From assembly GCA_019925095.2 (NCBI GenBank), contig CM034391.1, positions 3,623,051-3,687,050 on the forward strand: a stretch of DNA of 64,000 nucleotides. The letters are read 5' to 3'. Shown here in pieces: positions 25,801-31,626 of this stretch. Every line of letters starts with the position of its first letter. Position 1 is the stretch's first letter. The notes beneath the pieces are model-generated. The model was given only the letters and a program-made list of their open reading frames with translations, was not told the DNA's origin and made no database searches. The DNA is from Dendrolimus kikuchii (taxonomy: Eukaryota; Arthropoda; Insecta; Lepidoptera; Lasiocampidae). The position numbers were made by a program, and so were the translations under genes.

Positions 25801-27147
25801 AAATAAAACTCAAGAGAGATACTGAAAGACTAGTTCAAAAGAACTTGTAGCCAGTATTGTAAAACTTGTTGGTAAGGTTACTACATCCTGTTCAACCGTT
25901 TGTTTTAGGTTTGACAGGTCGATCATTGATTAATTAGTAATGCCATAAAGCGTTAACGATTCGATTTCATTTCTTTATCCGTGCAGGAACGGAGAAAGAA
26001 TACAATTTCCTGCGGCCTGGCGGCCTGTTGTAAGAGGCGATTAAACAACCCACAGCTAGGTGGTAGAGTATTTGCTCGACTGGATGGCGACCACCCCTGG
26101 TCTAGAGTATGCCGCCATAATAACCTTGTGTTGTGTTCCGGCATTAGTGACCAGGTTCCAGTCCCCCTTAAGAGAGCAGCAGCGCATTTGTAGCACCTTT
26201 GGTGTTGCAAATGTCCATAGGCGATGGTAACCGCTGTCCATCAAGTGGGCCGTCTGCCTGTCTGCTGAACTCCTGCAATAAAAAAATACAAAAAACGAGT
26301 TTCTTTGTGAATAATTTTGGATCAATTTAATGCATCTATGGAATATGCTAAAAATACTGTATCGCTTTATATATATGCCAAATAACCCATACGTTTGTAT
26401 TTAAAGGTAAAATAAATAGAAAATATACCAATAATTGCAGTGTTATTTTCTTTGAATTAAAACATTTTCATTTCAAAACAATTATATACTGTTAAATTTA
26501 GGCACTATAACGATAGTTGTAGTCTGTGCATTAGATGATCCACAGAACGCTACTATTACCATGGCAAAAGATAGTTTTCTTCTTTCATGCTATTACGCCG
26601 TCCGGAACAATGAAGTATGACATTTGTAGCATGTGAAATTGATTGTCAAAAAATGTGCAACCCGACAGACATGTAAATGTCAAAAGTTAGATAAATCGTT
26701 GGACTTAGGCTACGTTACAGAAGAGACTCACAACGACCACGTTCACGACCCCGATTTTTCCCGTTCCACTTGCTTGCGGACATTACAATCATAATAATAA
26801 TAAACGTCAAAATACACGAATGTCATTGGTTGATAGAGATAGAGAGAATTAATGCTCTGTGGTCAACGCCCACTTCTACTCACCTCTTGACATGGGTCGT
26901 TGTGAGCGCTGTGTGATCGAAAATGATGACGTCGCTAGTAACTTTTCGCCACGACCATAACGACCGCAGTCGCCTTGTGGAACGGCGGACGGAGCATTTT
27001 GGGCGTTGTGAGTTACTAAAGGAACGCGTCCAGAGTGTAATATATAGCGCTATTTGTGTATTTGACAGATGGGGTGAGAGTGAGAGCTGGAGCATGCCCG
27101 CCTCGCCGCTGCCCCCGCGCGCGCCCCCGCCGCGGCCCCACGACTAG
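1657..27147 (+). CDS. hep: Hemipterous/MKK7-type JNK kinase, C-terminal 428 residues (11 exons)
   Basis: Join of 1657-1803, 4575-4651, 6574-6861, 8413-8517, 8750-8831, 10406-10506, 11386-11471, 12559-12637, 15955-16070, 23597-23723, 27069-27147. Every junction is AG/GT and every phase matches; the total is 1287 nt ending in TAG. Residues 1-95 are the kinase C-lobe: PERIDPP just after the APE-type site, DVWSLG (subdomain IX), and CLTKNYRQRPKY with the subdomain XI Arg. MKK7 phosphorylates JNK in the cytoplasm, and PERIDPP with DIRADVWSLGISL matches that member better than other MAP2Ks. The remaining ~330 residues are a low-complexity tail rich in Pro, Ser, Arg and His; insect Hep proteins have a C-terminal extension that mammalian MKK7 lacks. 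The N-lobe, catalytic loop and activation loop lie upstream of base 1. The kinase assignment is firm; joins in the tail rest on phase and splice motifs. Confidence 0.88.
1912..2172 (-). mobile_element. Fragment of Helitron-like family C
   Basis: Shares its course (CTGTCGATCAGC, GCATCGAAATTGG, GTTTATATAG, TTAGAATTTTAT) with copies at 12113, 24203, 27419 and 36308. Truncated; another Helitron-like element begins at its end. Confidence 0.5.
2173..2746 (+). mobile_element. Non-autonomous Helitron, family A
   Basis: Begins TCTAATATATAAAATTC and ends GCCGGGGCCGCTAG; inserted between A (2172) and T (2747). 5'-TC, 3'-CTAG and A/T insertion are Helitron hallmarks. A second full-length copy is at 4682-5240. 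Confidence 0.75.
2872..3107 (-). mobile_element. Non-autonomous Helitron-like element, family B
   Basis: On the minus strand it begins TCTTATACTAATATATAAAG and ends GTCGCGGGCACAGCTAG, between A and T. The terminus is the widespread lepidopteran type (CTAGCTGTGCCCGCGAC on the plus strand). Confidence 0.65.
3150..3777 (+). mobile_element. LINE 3' fragment ending with a C2H2 finger and (TTCA)n tail
   Basis: A short frame around 3224-3379 reads RLYCAPCKRTFRIKFGFTSH then LRSHSRT and stop: a C-x2-C-x12-H-x3-H zinc finger at the end of a broken ORF, as in some arthropod non-LTR elements. The 3' part (GTTGCCTGGAAGAGATCGCT, GGTGAACAATAAAG) matches minus-strand tails at 15205, 16153, 33266 and 49877. 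An in-frame TAG lies just upstream of the finger region. Confidence 0.55.
3868..4004. mobile_element. Foldback element, short copy
   Basis: Left arm ACGTTTTAACGGTTTTAAG and right arm CTTAAAACCGTTAAAACGT face each other around CACTTTTCAGTAGTCGCGATC. Same family as 13270, 20190, 34521 and 49231. Confidence 0.65.
4005..4560. other. Intronic AT-rich sequence
   Basis: No exon, repeat end or RNA gene recognised. Part of hep intron A-B. Confidence 0.5.
4575..4651 (+). CDS. hep: hep exon B: kinase subdomain X/XI linker
   Basis: Acceptor TTTTCTGGACAG, donor GTAAGT. Encodes VIADDPPQLPEDSDF and then TPEFKSFVSQ; the final TG is completed by the first C of exon C to give Cys. It continues FEVLTR of exon A exactly as in MAP2K proteins (FEVLTKV...PP.LP). 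Confidence 0.95.
4682..5240 (+). mobile_element. Non-autonomous Helitron, family A (second copy)
   Basis: TC...CTAG termini between A (4681) and T (5241), only 30 bp after the exon B donor. Close to colinear with 2173-2746, including AACCGGTAGGTGGCGCTGAG. Confidence 0.75.
5241..6449. other. Intron B-C, middle part, with two hairpins
   Basis: Mostly unique AT-rich sequence. 6311-6343 is an inverted repeat (AAATCGGCCATAAGT / ACTTATGGCCGATTT), and 6362-6408 is another (CGATATTATTAATGTAAA / TTTACATTAATAATATCG). Nothing coding seen; frames at 5592-6096 lack splice or codon support. Confidence 0.5.
6450..6554 (+). mobile_element. LINE tail inserted 5 nt from the exon C acceptor
   Basis: Contains the last codons of the RT-like ORF (AAGAATAAGCCTAAATGGCA region) and ends GAAGTTATGTATGTATG. 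TAAATCTAAATTGT stands at 6436-6449 and 6555-6568, a 14-bp target duplication. The right copy forms the splice-site environment of exon C. Confidence 0.88.
6574..6861 (+). CDS. hep: hep exon C: end of kinase domain and start of Pro/Ser/Thr tail
   Basis: Encodes CLTKNYRQRPKYAKLLEHPF (subdomain XI with its invariant Arg), then VVKSARSSISVGAWYASL in the position where MAP2Ks carry the docking region just C-terminal to the kinase, then a Thr/Pro/Ser-rich stretch (PTPTPSPPSKPGS, TPPTPQPV). It ends in phase 2 before GTATGT. The acceptor is TTGTTCCAG; 14 of the bases just upstream are the target duplication of a LINE insertion. Confidence 0.95.
6862..8412. other. Intron C-D
   Basis: 6912-6991 is an inverted pair around AAGCTTTGCTTCAC / GTGAAGCAAAAACTTTG, followed by a lepidopteran repeat (TTTTTACGAAGATTGCGCGG) to about 7110. 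7610-7810 resembles the MITE at 19479 (CAGTCAAA, TTATGACATCATAATT). The rest is unique. Confidence 0.45.
8413..8517 (+). CDS. hep: hep exon D: Ser-rich tail segment
   Basis: Acceptor AATTCTAG, donor GTTTGT. Enters in phase 2 (AG+G = Arg), reads AWWATASSAHAGGSSSQPTS and ends at YPRRR in phase 2. There is no domain; Ser/Gly-rich and probably disordered. Confidence 0.85.
8750..8831 (+). CDS. hep: hep exon E: poly-Pro segment
   Basis: Acceptor GATTTTAG, donor GTGAGT. Enters in phase 2 and ends in phase 0. Reads TIDACASPPPPPVRRVSADN then RWRASPA. The five-Pro run followed by VRR resembles an SH3-ligand type motif (inference). Confidence 0.85.
8832..10080. other. Intron E-F, left part
   Basis: 9430-9580 is a diverged copy of sequence also at 22160-22320 and 57585-57700 (GAAAGAGAT with CCCCTCTCAG). 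From about 9670 it carries pieces of the 19479 MITE. 9842-9880 is a small palindrome (AAATTGTAAAACAATTT). Confidence 0.4.
10081..10320. repeat. 4 x 60-bp tandem repeat
   Basis: Four units of exactly 60 bp (AGTACCTTATGTTCTGCGCA starts each) with only a few substitutions. Because 60 is divisible by 3, several frames stay open; one reads ELQERIQVLQVPYVLRKDVY per unit. The array begins where a MITE terminus (GTTGATTTGACTGTCAA) ends. The plus frame ends in TAG at 10376, outside exon F. Confidence 0.9.
10406..10506 (+). CDS. hep: hep exon F: basic tail segment
   Basis: Acceptor TCTCTTTTAG, donor GTAATA. Starts in phase 0, reads SSGNTSPIVLQRFYHQNQQR then RSRVDLHSTPRHRR, and ends in phase 2. Basic residues are dense at the C-terminal end. 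A 4 x 60-bp tandem repeat ends 86 bp upstream. Confidence 0.87.
10507..11385. other. Intron F-G
   Basis: Unique AT-rich sequence. An open frame at 10936-11193 has no supported splice sites; I see no convincing gene. Confidence 0.4.
11386..11471 (+). CDS. hep: hep exon G: Pro/His tail segment
   Basis: Strong acceptor TTTTTTTTCTTCAG, donor GTAATC. Enters in phase 2 and leaves in phase 1. Reads LSRDHSTGRSPEPPPRTSKH then HHNMLGHE. Confidence 0.85.
11517..11831 (-). mobile_element. SINE family S1 copy, about 310 bp
   Basis: On the minus strand it starts near TCCATGCAGGAACGG and ends CCTGCAATAAAAAAA. ATGTCTT on both sides (about 11515 and 11835) is a likely target duplication. Family copies also at 15772, 25975, 31627, 41628, 42648 and 45842. 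Confidence 0.75.
12113..12540 (-). mobile_element. Helitron-like family C fragment ending at the exon H pyrimidine tract
   Basis: Starts CTAGTATATGCCCGCGACTT on the plus strand and follows the family to GTGAGTTCTGAACAGA, where it is cut. The next 18 bases are the pyrimidine tract and AG of exon H. A diverged S1-like piece lies at 11905-12050. Confidence 0.6.
12559..12637 (+). CDS. hep: hep exon H
   Basis: Acceptor TTTATTTTCACAG, donor GTATTG. Enters in phase 1 (G+CC = Ala) and leaves in phase 2. Reads ANGSVELEPPALHERLHPPS then PLLLND. A Helitron-like fragment ends directly at the start of the pyrimidine tract. Confidence 0.82.
12720..12960 (-). mobile_element. Diverged tRNA-derived SINE (family S2), reverse
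   Basis: GGATATAGGCCTCC and GATGTTTTCCTTCACC are the reverse of the S2 end seen at 14118 and 31151. Confidence 0.5.
12995..13235 (+). mobile_element. LINE tail with RT C-terminus
   Basis: The frame reads AKVDGCRSRGRPRHTFHDQI and ends ARELA, then GAAGTTATGTATGTATG. TAATTCGA flanks both sides imperfectly. Confidence 0.75.
13270..13497. mobile_element. Foldback element with about 78-bp arms
   Basis: Left arm from ACTACGTTTTAACGGTTTG through CCGACGTTTCGGCCACTTTT; right arm is its reverse complement ending CGTAGTTTTATTAT. The loop holds the conserved CCGTGATCACGG. Confidence 0.85.
13540..13630 (+). mobile_element. 3' fragment of a Jockey/CR1-type LINE
   Basis: CTTCAAGTCCCGTGCGAATA and GGCAAGCATGCTCCAGA match the ends of the elements at 27690 and 40935, ending in an A-rich run. 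Confidence 0.55.
13790..13998 (-). mobile_element. Short Helitron-like element, family A terminus
   Basis: On the minus strand TCTTAATATATATAAATTAC to ACGTCTACCGGGACAGCTAG, inserted between A and T. 91% or so like the copy at 17651 by eye. Confidence 0.7.
14118..14408 (+). mobile_element. tRNA-derived SINE, family S2
   Basis: The head has an A-box-like TAGCGTAATGGCTAGA and a B box GGTTCGATCCTGG at tRNA-like spacing. The body includes GGTGAAGGAAAACATCGTGA. A second copy is at 31151-31438. Confidence 0.75.
14443..14575 (+). mobile_element. SINE S1 3' fragment
   Basis: CAGCAGCGCATTTGTAGCAC to a tail like CATGCAATAAAAATAAAAA; 5'-truncated. Confidence 0.6.
14657..14918. mobile_element. MITE M1 (262 bp) carrying a CRE palindrome
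   Basis: TIRs GGCTACGTTCCATTAG and GGGCGTTCCATTAG flanked by TA on both sides. TGACGTCA lies at 14815-14822. Other copies: 26708-27031 and 28978-29247. Confidence 0.75.
15205..15330 (-). mobile_element. LINE 3' tail after a short (GA)n
   Basis: ACTTTATTGCACACCAAAAT to GCGATCTCTTCCAG, the reverse of the tail at 3640-3777. Confidence 0.6.
15334..15772. mobile_element. hAT-like non-autonomous element, right end lost
   Basis: Left CAGTGGTTCCCAAACTT and, at the right, GCCCACTTTGGGAT facing it. GCGCCCCC/GGGGGCG subterminal pairs. CAGTGGTTCCCAAAC is a well-known hAT terminus. The right tip is cut by the S1 SINE. Confidence 0.6.
15772..15945 (-). mobile_element. SINE S1 fragment abutting the exon I acceptor
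   Basis: Matches S1 from GATCAGCAGACAGGCAGACG to GGCGGCATACTC. The family would go on TAGACCAGG; here the sequence goes on ACTGTCCAG, the exon I splice acceptor. Confidence 0.75.
15955..16070 (+). CDS. hep: hep exon I: SR-containing tail segment
   Basis: Acceptor CACTGTCCAG, donor GTAACT. Enters in phase 2 and leaves in phase 1. Reads RLSEGRSQSLTRAELRNGYK then TELTAPVQQANSKHHNDEQ. The sequence up to about base 15945 belongs to a SINE copy, so nearly the whole acceptor environment is transposon-derived. Confidence 0.82.
16153..16272 (-). mobile_element. LINE 3' tail
   Basis: AACACTTTATTGCTCACC to AGCAATCTCTTCCAGGCAAC, same family as 15205 and 49877. Confidence 0.6.
16273..17470. other. Intron I-J: GC-rich repeat remains and two S1 pieces
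   Basis: 16290-16880 is unusually GC-rich and may be a decayed LINE body; the long open frames on both strands (16456-16846) show no motif I can name. 16890-17130 and 17175-17470 are rearranged plus-strand S1 SINE copies, the latter ending CTCCTGCAATAAAAAAAAA. Confidence 0.45.
17651..17855 (-). mobile_element. Short Helitron-like element, family A terminus
   Basis: Same structure as 13790-13998: TC...CTAG on the minus strand, between A and T. Confidence 0.7.
17856..19478. other. Intron I-J, unique and MITE-like sequence
   Basis: No gene seen. 18770-19010 has scattered inverted CGGTACGGCC / GGCGGTACC pieces and may be an old MITE. Confidence 0.35.
19479..19745. mobile_element. MITE M2 with TIR CGTAATTGGGTATTT
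   Basis: CGTAATTGGGTATTTAAC at the left and GTCAAATACCCAATTACG at the right; interior TTTTGACGTCACAATTTTAA. Diverged relatives at 7610, 9670-10090 and 57050-57230. Confidence 0.7.
19746..20189. other. Intron I-J segment
   Basis: 19960-20000 (ACACATTCTGCATTAATAG, GCGCCACCAGTCCG) is shared with 52364-52415 and, inverted, 56241-56295. No gene. Confidence 0.4.
20190..20530. mobile_element. Foldback element, long copy
   Basis: Arms CTTTTTAACGGTTTTAGGCG and its inverse, inner arms GATCACGGAAGACAAAGATG / inverse, central spacer with ACCGCCAACTTGTGTG; right end GCGAAAACTTAAGAAAATAT. Confidence 0.85.
20531..23204. other. Intron I-J, unique sequence
   Basis: No exon recognised in 2.7 kb. 22160-22320 is the repeat shared with 9430 and 57585. 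Confidence 0.4.
23205..23445. repeat. About 5.5 tandem units of 41-45 bp
   Basis: Each unit holds ACATATTGAAATTCCATAAG and GAATTTGTTCGAACCCC with substitutions. It ends 150 bp before the GC-rich block of exon J. Confidence 0.85.
23489..23596 (+). promoter_or_regulatory. GC-rich block with TATA-like, GC-box and E-box motifs before exon J
   Basis: TATAAAG at 23490, GGGGCGGGGC near 23553 and CACGTG near 23566. These could mark an internal promoter or just be GC-rich intron next to the exon. No ATG in frame with exon J lies inside. Confidence 0.2.
23597..23723 (+). CDS. hep: hep exon J: basic, His-rich segment after a 7.5-kb intron
   Basis: Acceptor GTGCACGGCAG, donor GTGAGT. Enters in phase 1 (G+GC = Gly) and leaves in phase 2. 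Reads GWLHSLAGLVKRRLSGYVKW, then HHVAVRRGSHSHSRPHPHHA. This is the only tail exon with an amphipathic, basic stretch. The exon and 75 bp upstream are very GC-rich, and the acceptor lacks a pyrimidine tract, so its 5' boundary is the least certain of the set. Phase agreement with both neighbours supports it. Confidence 0.7.
23911..25320. mobile_element. Foldback element split by other insertions
   Basis: Left arm at 23911-24060 (ACGTGTTAACGGTTTTAAGC), right arm at 25205-25320 (TTAAAACTGTTACAACGTAG, GCGAAAAGTTAAGAAAATAT). Between lie a C-family Helitron-like piece (24203-24370 and 25010-25190), a module with ACCACCGCTTCGCAACATGT also at 49400, and a LINE tail (24740-24795). Confidence 0.55.
25321..25974. 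other. Intron J-K, unique sequence
   Basis: Nothing recognised. Confidence 0.4.
25975..26290 (+). mobile_element. SINE S1, full-length in plus orientation
   Basis: TTATCCGTGCAGGAACGGAG to CTCCTGCAATAAAAAAAT; TTTCTTT occurs on both sides (about 25969 and 26301). This copy defines the family's orientation. Confidence 0.75.
26708..27031. mobile_element. MITE M1 copy ending 38 bp before exon K
   Basis: Left GGCTACGTTACAG, right TTACTAAAGGAACGC; interior ATGGGTCGTTGTGAGCG. The CRE core is mutated here (TGACGTCG). It carries an internal insertion relative to 14657. Confidence 0.65.
27069..27147 (+). CDS. hep: hep exon K: terminal coding exon, Pro-rich C-terminus
   Basis: Acceptor TTTGTGTATTTGACAG. 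The split codon AG+A gives Arg, then WGESESWSMPASPLPPRAPP and PRPHD before TAG (27145-27147). Phase 2 at its start matches exon J. The right end of a MITE lies about 38 bp upstream. The first usable poly(A)-like hexamer I see downstream is ATTAAA near 27377. Confidence 0.8.
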
Positions 27148-27168
27148 CGGCGCCCCCTGTGCATCCGG

Positions 27169-27197
27169 TGACGTCACCACTCCGCGCGATGACGTCA
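27169..27197. promoter_or_regulatory. Two perfect CRE/ATF palindromes just after the hep stop
   Basis: TGACGTCA occurs at 27169-27176 and again at 27190-27197, start to start 21 bp (about two helical turns), in GC-rich sequence 22 bp past the stop codon. ATF/CREB and some AP-1 dimers bind this palindrome. Function is inferred only. Confidence 0.35.
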
Positions 27198-27418
27198 CTC
27201 CACTCGCACACCGCACACACAGACCTCATGAGATTGTAAGCTGCGACACCTTAGTAAATGTATGATGACAATATTTATGTTAGTGAATAACCTTATTCTC
27301 ACTATATCGCTTCTCTTATCAGGTTTTATTACTACTAGCTTAGATGTAAGTATTCGCCATCACAATGTTGAGATATTTATTAAAACCACAATAGTCTTCA
27401 ATATAATATTATGATTTA

Positions 27419-28358
27419 CTAGGATATGCCCGCGACTTTGTCCACGCCTGACTTGAAATTCCCCGCAGGATACCCGAGATACAAAGTACCGCAACATGTA
27501 AAAAGAATGTTTTCGAAATTTTTTTTTTTTAATCTGGTCATTTGAAACCATTCCCAGTAGAATTCCCACGAGATTCCCAGATGAAAAGTAGCACAGATTT
27601 TAAGTTTAAAAACTTGCTGTCGATCAACGGAAACCGCATTGGAATCGGCCCACTAGTTTTTACGTGAATCGCGAACAAACAGGACAATTTTTAAATTTTA
27701 TCTTTACTGTGCTCAAGTAAGATCTTGCATGGAGTACTGCTCTCACCTTTGGGATGGCTCAGCCAAATACCAGCTTGAAGCGCTAGAGTCAATTGAGAGA
27801 AGAGCCAAGAGGTTGATTGGTAGCGACCAGCTTGTCAATACAAGGCTTCAAAGCTTAGAGCATCGACGCCGGGTTGCTAGTCTGTCGGTTTTTTATAGGA
27901 TTCATTTCGGAGAGTGTGCGGTTGAACTATTTGACCTCATTCCCCCTACACCATTCCATCTTCGGACCACAAGACGCTCTGGTTAACGCCATCGTTTCAC
28001 AGCGGTAACGCTACCAGTGCGTACCAAACGTTTCGCCTGCACGTTCCTTTTGCGTACGGCAGAATTGTGGAATGCACTACCAGAGTCTGTGTTTCCCGAA
28101 AAGTACAATCCGGGAATCTTCAAGTCTCATGTGAATAGGTACTATCTAGGTAAGCGTGCTCCATCTTCGAGCGCATCATCGTCGGGCACTGGACGTGATC
28201 GTGGTCAAACGCAAACCTATTTACAATAAAAAAAAGACAAGAAATCTAAAAAAAATACATTGTGATCTCCATCGTGTATATGGTGTATTCCAGTTGTTTT
28301 TTTTTAAATAGCTTCAATTTACAGATACGGCATTTTTAGAATTTTATAATATTATAGA
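27419..28358 (-). mobile_element. Helitron-like family C, interrupted by a LINE
   Basis: CTAGGATATGCCCGCGACTT at the left, GAATTTTATAATATTATAGA at the right, between A/T contexts. The LINE at about 27690-28232 sits between GGACAA and GACAAGAAAT, so GACAA is a short target duplication. Confidence 0.65.
27715..28229 (+). pseudogene. C-terminus of a Jockey/CR1-type LINE reverse transcriptase, frameshifted
   Basis: Frame one (27729-27986) reads MEYCSHLWDGSAKYQLEALE, SIERRAKRLIG, LEHRRRVASLSVFYRIHFGE; frame two (28017-28229) reads RTKRFACTFLLRTAELWNAL and FKSHVNRYYLGKRAPS. This is the conserved tail of such RTs (EYCSPVW, RRA.RLI, FYRIHFG, RTA.LWN.LP). A frameshift and stop near 27984 separate the halves. 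It ends in an A-rich tail. Confidence 0.8.
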
Positions 28359-28530
28359 TATTACACATCGAGCAGATCAGATGTTAAAAGAGGTGAAGGG
28401 CAGAGATTTGAAAGATCTGTACTTCTTTTATTTGTGTCACTGTCTATGGGTATCCTAGTTTAGTTAATGCCGATTTTAGTTTGAGATAATAGGGAATATG
28501 CATGTAATTCTAATATTTGTCGTCTTTCTG

Positions 28531-28852
28531 GGTTTTTTTTGGCGGGAACTGAAAGGGGATGTTCTGCTGTGCAGTTTTATTTTCTAAAAACATGTAAAAT
28601 TACTCTAAAACGAACAATAGTTGTAGGATATTGATAGTTTTTGGGTAGAAATTATGTGTTTTTGTGAGAAATGTGAACTGTATAGTCAAATGTGGCCTTT
28701 CGAGTTTTCACAAGAACTCCGTTGAATGGCATAAGCTGATAACCTACAGTTTAGCTGTGCTACACATAGGCTTAAGAAAAGGAAGAAACTATATTGTAAT
28801 CTAAGATCTGGCTTAAAGGCCTAGTTGCCAAGCCATAAACCTAAATAAATAA
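28531..28852 (+). mobile_element. SINE family S3, full-length copy 1
   Basis: GGTTTTTTTTGGCGGGAACT at the left, AAACCTAAATAAATAA at the right; TCGTCTTTCTG at 28520-28530 and 28853-28863 is the target duplication. 322 bp; no tRNA-like head recognised. Confidence 0.85.
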
Positions 28853-28977
28853 TCGTCTTTCTGTTTGCAATATTTATTACCATAGAATCTGTCTGCGCTA
28901 AGTGGATCCTGACGACAAAGTATACATTCAGATTGTCCACAAAGTAGTACTTGTGGGTGTTGTTATAGTTTACAAAT

Positions 28978-29247
28978 GCTACATTCCATTAAGAGACTCA
29001 CAACGGCCAGGTTCACGACCGCATTTTTTCCCGTTCCACTTGCTTGCCGGCGTTATAATCGTAAACCCAAGTGGAACGTTTATTCGACCCACCTCTTGAC
29101 ATGGGTCGTTGTGAGCGTTGTGGGATCGAAAATTATGACGTCATTAGTGGCGTTTTCTCCACAACCTCAACGACCGCGGTCGCCTTGTGGAACGGCTAAC
29201 GGAGCGTTTTGGGCGTTGTCAGCTAGTCAGCCACTAATGGAACGCGC
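28978..29247. mobile_element. MITE M1 copy 3, with CRE palindrome
   Basis: GCTACATTCCATTAAGAGAC and CACTAATGGAACGCGC; TGACGTCA at 29136-29143. Confidence 0.7.
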
Positions 29248-29953
29248 TGAAAGTGTCAGTTGTTGTGCGACGTCAGCATCCACTTTATGACAGTACGCCA
29301 AGATGGCGACGTCTTAAATACCGCACTATTAAAATATTTATGTACTTTTTTTTATCAAAGTTCTATTTATTTTACTAATGAAAATAAGCGATAAATAATA
29401 AATACATGCATGTTCCCTATTATATATAAGCTACAAGTAAACAACATTAATATATTGTAATTCTGTGCTGAAAATAAGGTTATTTTAATCACTATGTAAT
29501 GCTGATTTATAAGTCTAGGAAGACCAAATTACTATATATTGTCATATTAAAGAAATATAGTAGGTAATAAGTGCAAGTTGCTTCAGCTTCAAAATAAGAT
29601 TCGTTTGCGCGTTCACACAGAGAAACAAATTAAGATATTTTCTACTGGAATGTTTTCAATCAAATCTGTTTGAAATACCTGGTTATTAATTGTTTGGTAA
29701 AAGAGCACCAACGCAATAAACTTTACAACCACTTTAAGTAGGGTTGCCAACCATACTTTTTAATAACGTATCCTACTTTATTTTTGGTAAATGTACTTTA
29801 TGCTTTTGCATAAAAATAAAGTATTTAAAAAGACTCCATTTCCAATATCTACTGTGATCCGTAAAATAAAACACTTATATGTATAGTTCAGTAAGTAATC
29901 TAAAATGGCGAGAAGTGGGGAACATGACGTCTATTAATTTAATGAAAAATGAG
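29248..29953. other. AT-rich sequence, nothing coding
   Basis: Unique sequence apart from a short stretch about vertebrate-like SINE debris I cannot name; 29750-29860 (GGGTTGCCAACCATACTTTT) reappears inverted near 30540 (AAGTGGCAACCCTAGC). Confidence 0.35.
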
Positions 29954-30274
29954 GAGTTTTTGGCGGGAACTGAAAGGGGATGTTGTGCTGTGCAGTTTTA
30001 TTTTCTAAAAATGTGTAAAATTACTCTAAAATGAACAATAGTTGTAGGATATTGATAGTTTTTAAGTAGTAATTATGTGTTTTTGTGAGAAATGTGAACT
30101 GTGTAGTCAAATGTGGCCTTTTGAGTTGTAACAAGAACTTCGTTGAATGGCACCAGCTGATAACCTACAGTTCAGCTGTGCTACACACAGACTTAAAAAA
30201 CGAAGAAACTATATTGTAAACTAAGATCTGGCTTAAAGGCCTAGCTGCCAAGCCATAAACCTAAATAAATAAAA
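29954..30274 (+). mobile_element. SINE family S3, full-length copy 2
   Basis: 321 bp, flanked by TAATGAAAAATGAG at 29940-29953 and 30275-30288 (14 bp). Close to copy 1 throughout. Confidence 0.88.
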
Positions 30275-31150
30275 TAATGAAAAATGAGTTGCTTGTCTAT
30301 TTAAATTTAAATTAGGAATGTAAAGATAACTTCCAAAAATTTAAGCATAATGAAAAATTGTTAGTGTGTGCTAGAAGCACTTTAAAAATGTCTTCAGGAG
30401 AAGGAATAAATAAAATTTATATATTTATTATATGTACAAGTCGCGAAAACTCAAGAAAATATTAAATAAATAAAATGCTAAAAATACCTTATATTTGCCC
30501 CCTACTTAAAAAATGTGATACGTTATTTTTTTCAAAAACAAGTGGCAACCCTAGCTTTAAGTGGCAACACATGATAGTGCGGTAGATGATTTTTTTATAC
30601 GAAACCAATTATTGAACAACCTTATCCAGTAACCTACATAGTTATTTCTGACGTTTCGACTACTATACAGCGATCGTATCGGAAACTAGTTGATAAGTAG
30701 AACATAATATAAAAACCAAATTATTATTTTTTAAATTCTATAATATAGAAATATAGTATACAGAGATTTTTTGAAGCAAAAGAAAATGTATATAATATAA
30801 ACTAAGCAACATGCACTGAAATTTATGAAATAATTAAAATAATGTAGGCTTGTTTGAAAAAGTTAGTGTCGCGCAGTATTAAAGGCCATTCTAGTACACG
30901 AGCATGATATACAGTAGACGTCAACTAATGATTTTATATTAAATGAAATTTATATTATGATATAAACAAATTATGTATTAATGAATTCGCATACAGTTTT
31001 AAATGGATATGCACTGATAGGAATAGTGTTAAATATTCCGTTTGAGAGATGAATCATGTCTGTACCGATTTTATAATCTTAGGTCGTACTAAAGACTCTT
31101 ATTTTGACTAATATTTTAATTGTTAATACATCAATATGTACACTGGAACC
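30275..31150. other. AT-rich sequence with one foldback end
   Basis: 30425-30465 is a solo right end of the foldback family (GTCGCGAAAACTCAAGAAAA). Otherwise nothing recognised. Confidence 0.4.
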
Positions 31151-31438
31151 GTGGTACTGTAATGGCTAGCGCATGCGTTCCAAACTCACAGGGCGCGGGT
31201 TCGAATCCTGGCCGGAACGCATGCACCACTTAGGCAGTTTTCTGACCTAATGTGCATATTGTTCCAATTACCACGTGCTAACAACGGTGAAGGAAAACAT
31301 CGTGATGCAACCTGCACATCGAGACAATGGATGTGTCGAACCCGCCGTGCCGCCTTGGACAAGCCTGACCGGGTATACTGACCGTTCCCCAATAGTGGGA
31401 GACCCGAGCCCAGCAGAGGGACGTTTCTGGGCCGTTAT
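31151..31438 (+). mobile_element. tRNA-derived SINE S2, copy 2
   Basis: Head GTGGTACTGTAATGGCTAG and B box GGTTCGAATCCTGG; body matches 14118-14408. Confidence 0.75.
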
Positions 31439-31626
31439 TATAGACACAGTGCAGCCATGTCTTGATGTTTGATGGTATGGAGATGATAGAAACAGATTGT
31501 ACAATAAAAGAAAGTTAAAGAATTTGGGATTTTACATTTTGTTATGTTCCTGCACATTGATTTGTCTCTGGGGAGGGAATAAAATATTAAATTAATGAAA
31601 TAAAATAAATATTTTCTGTATTAGTG

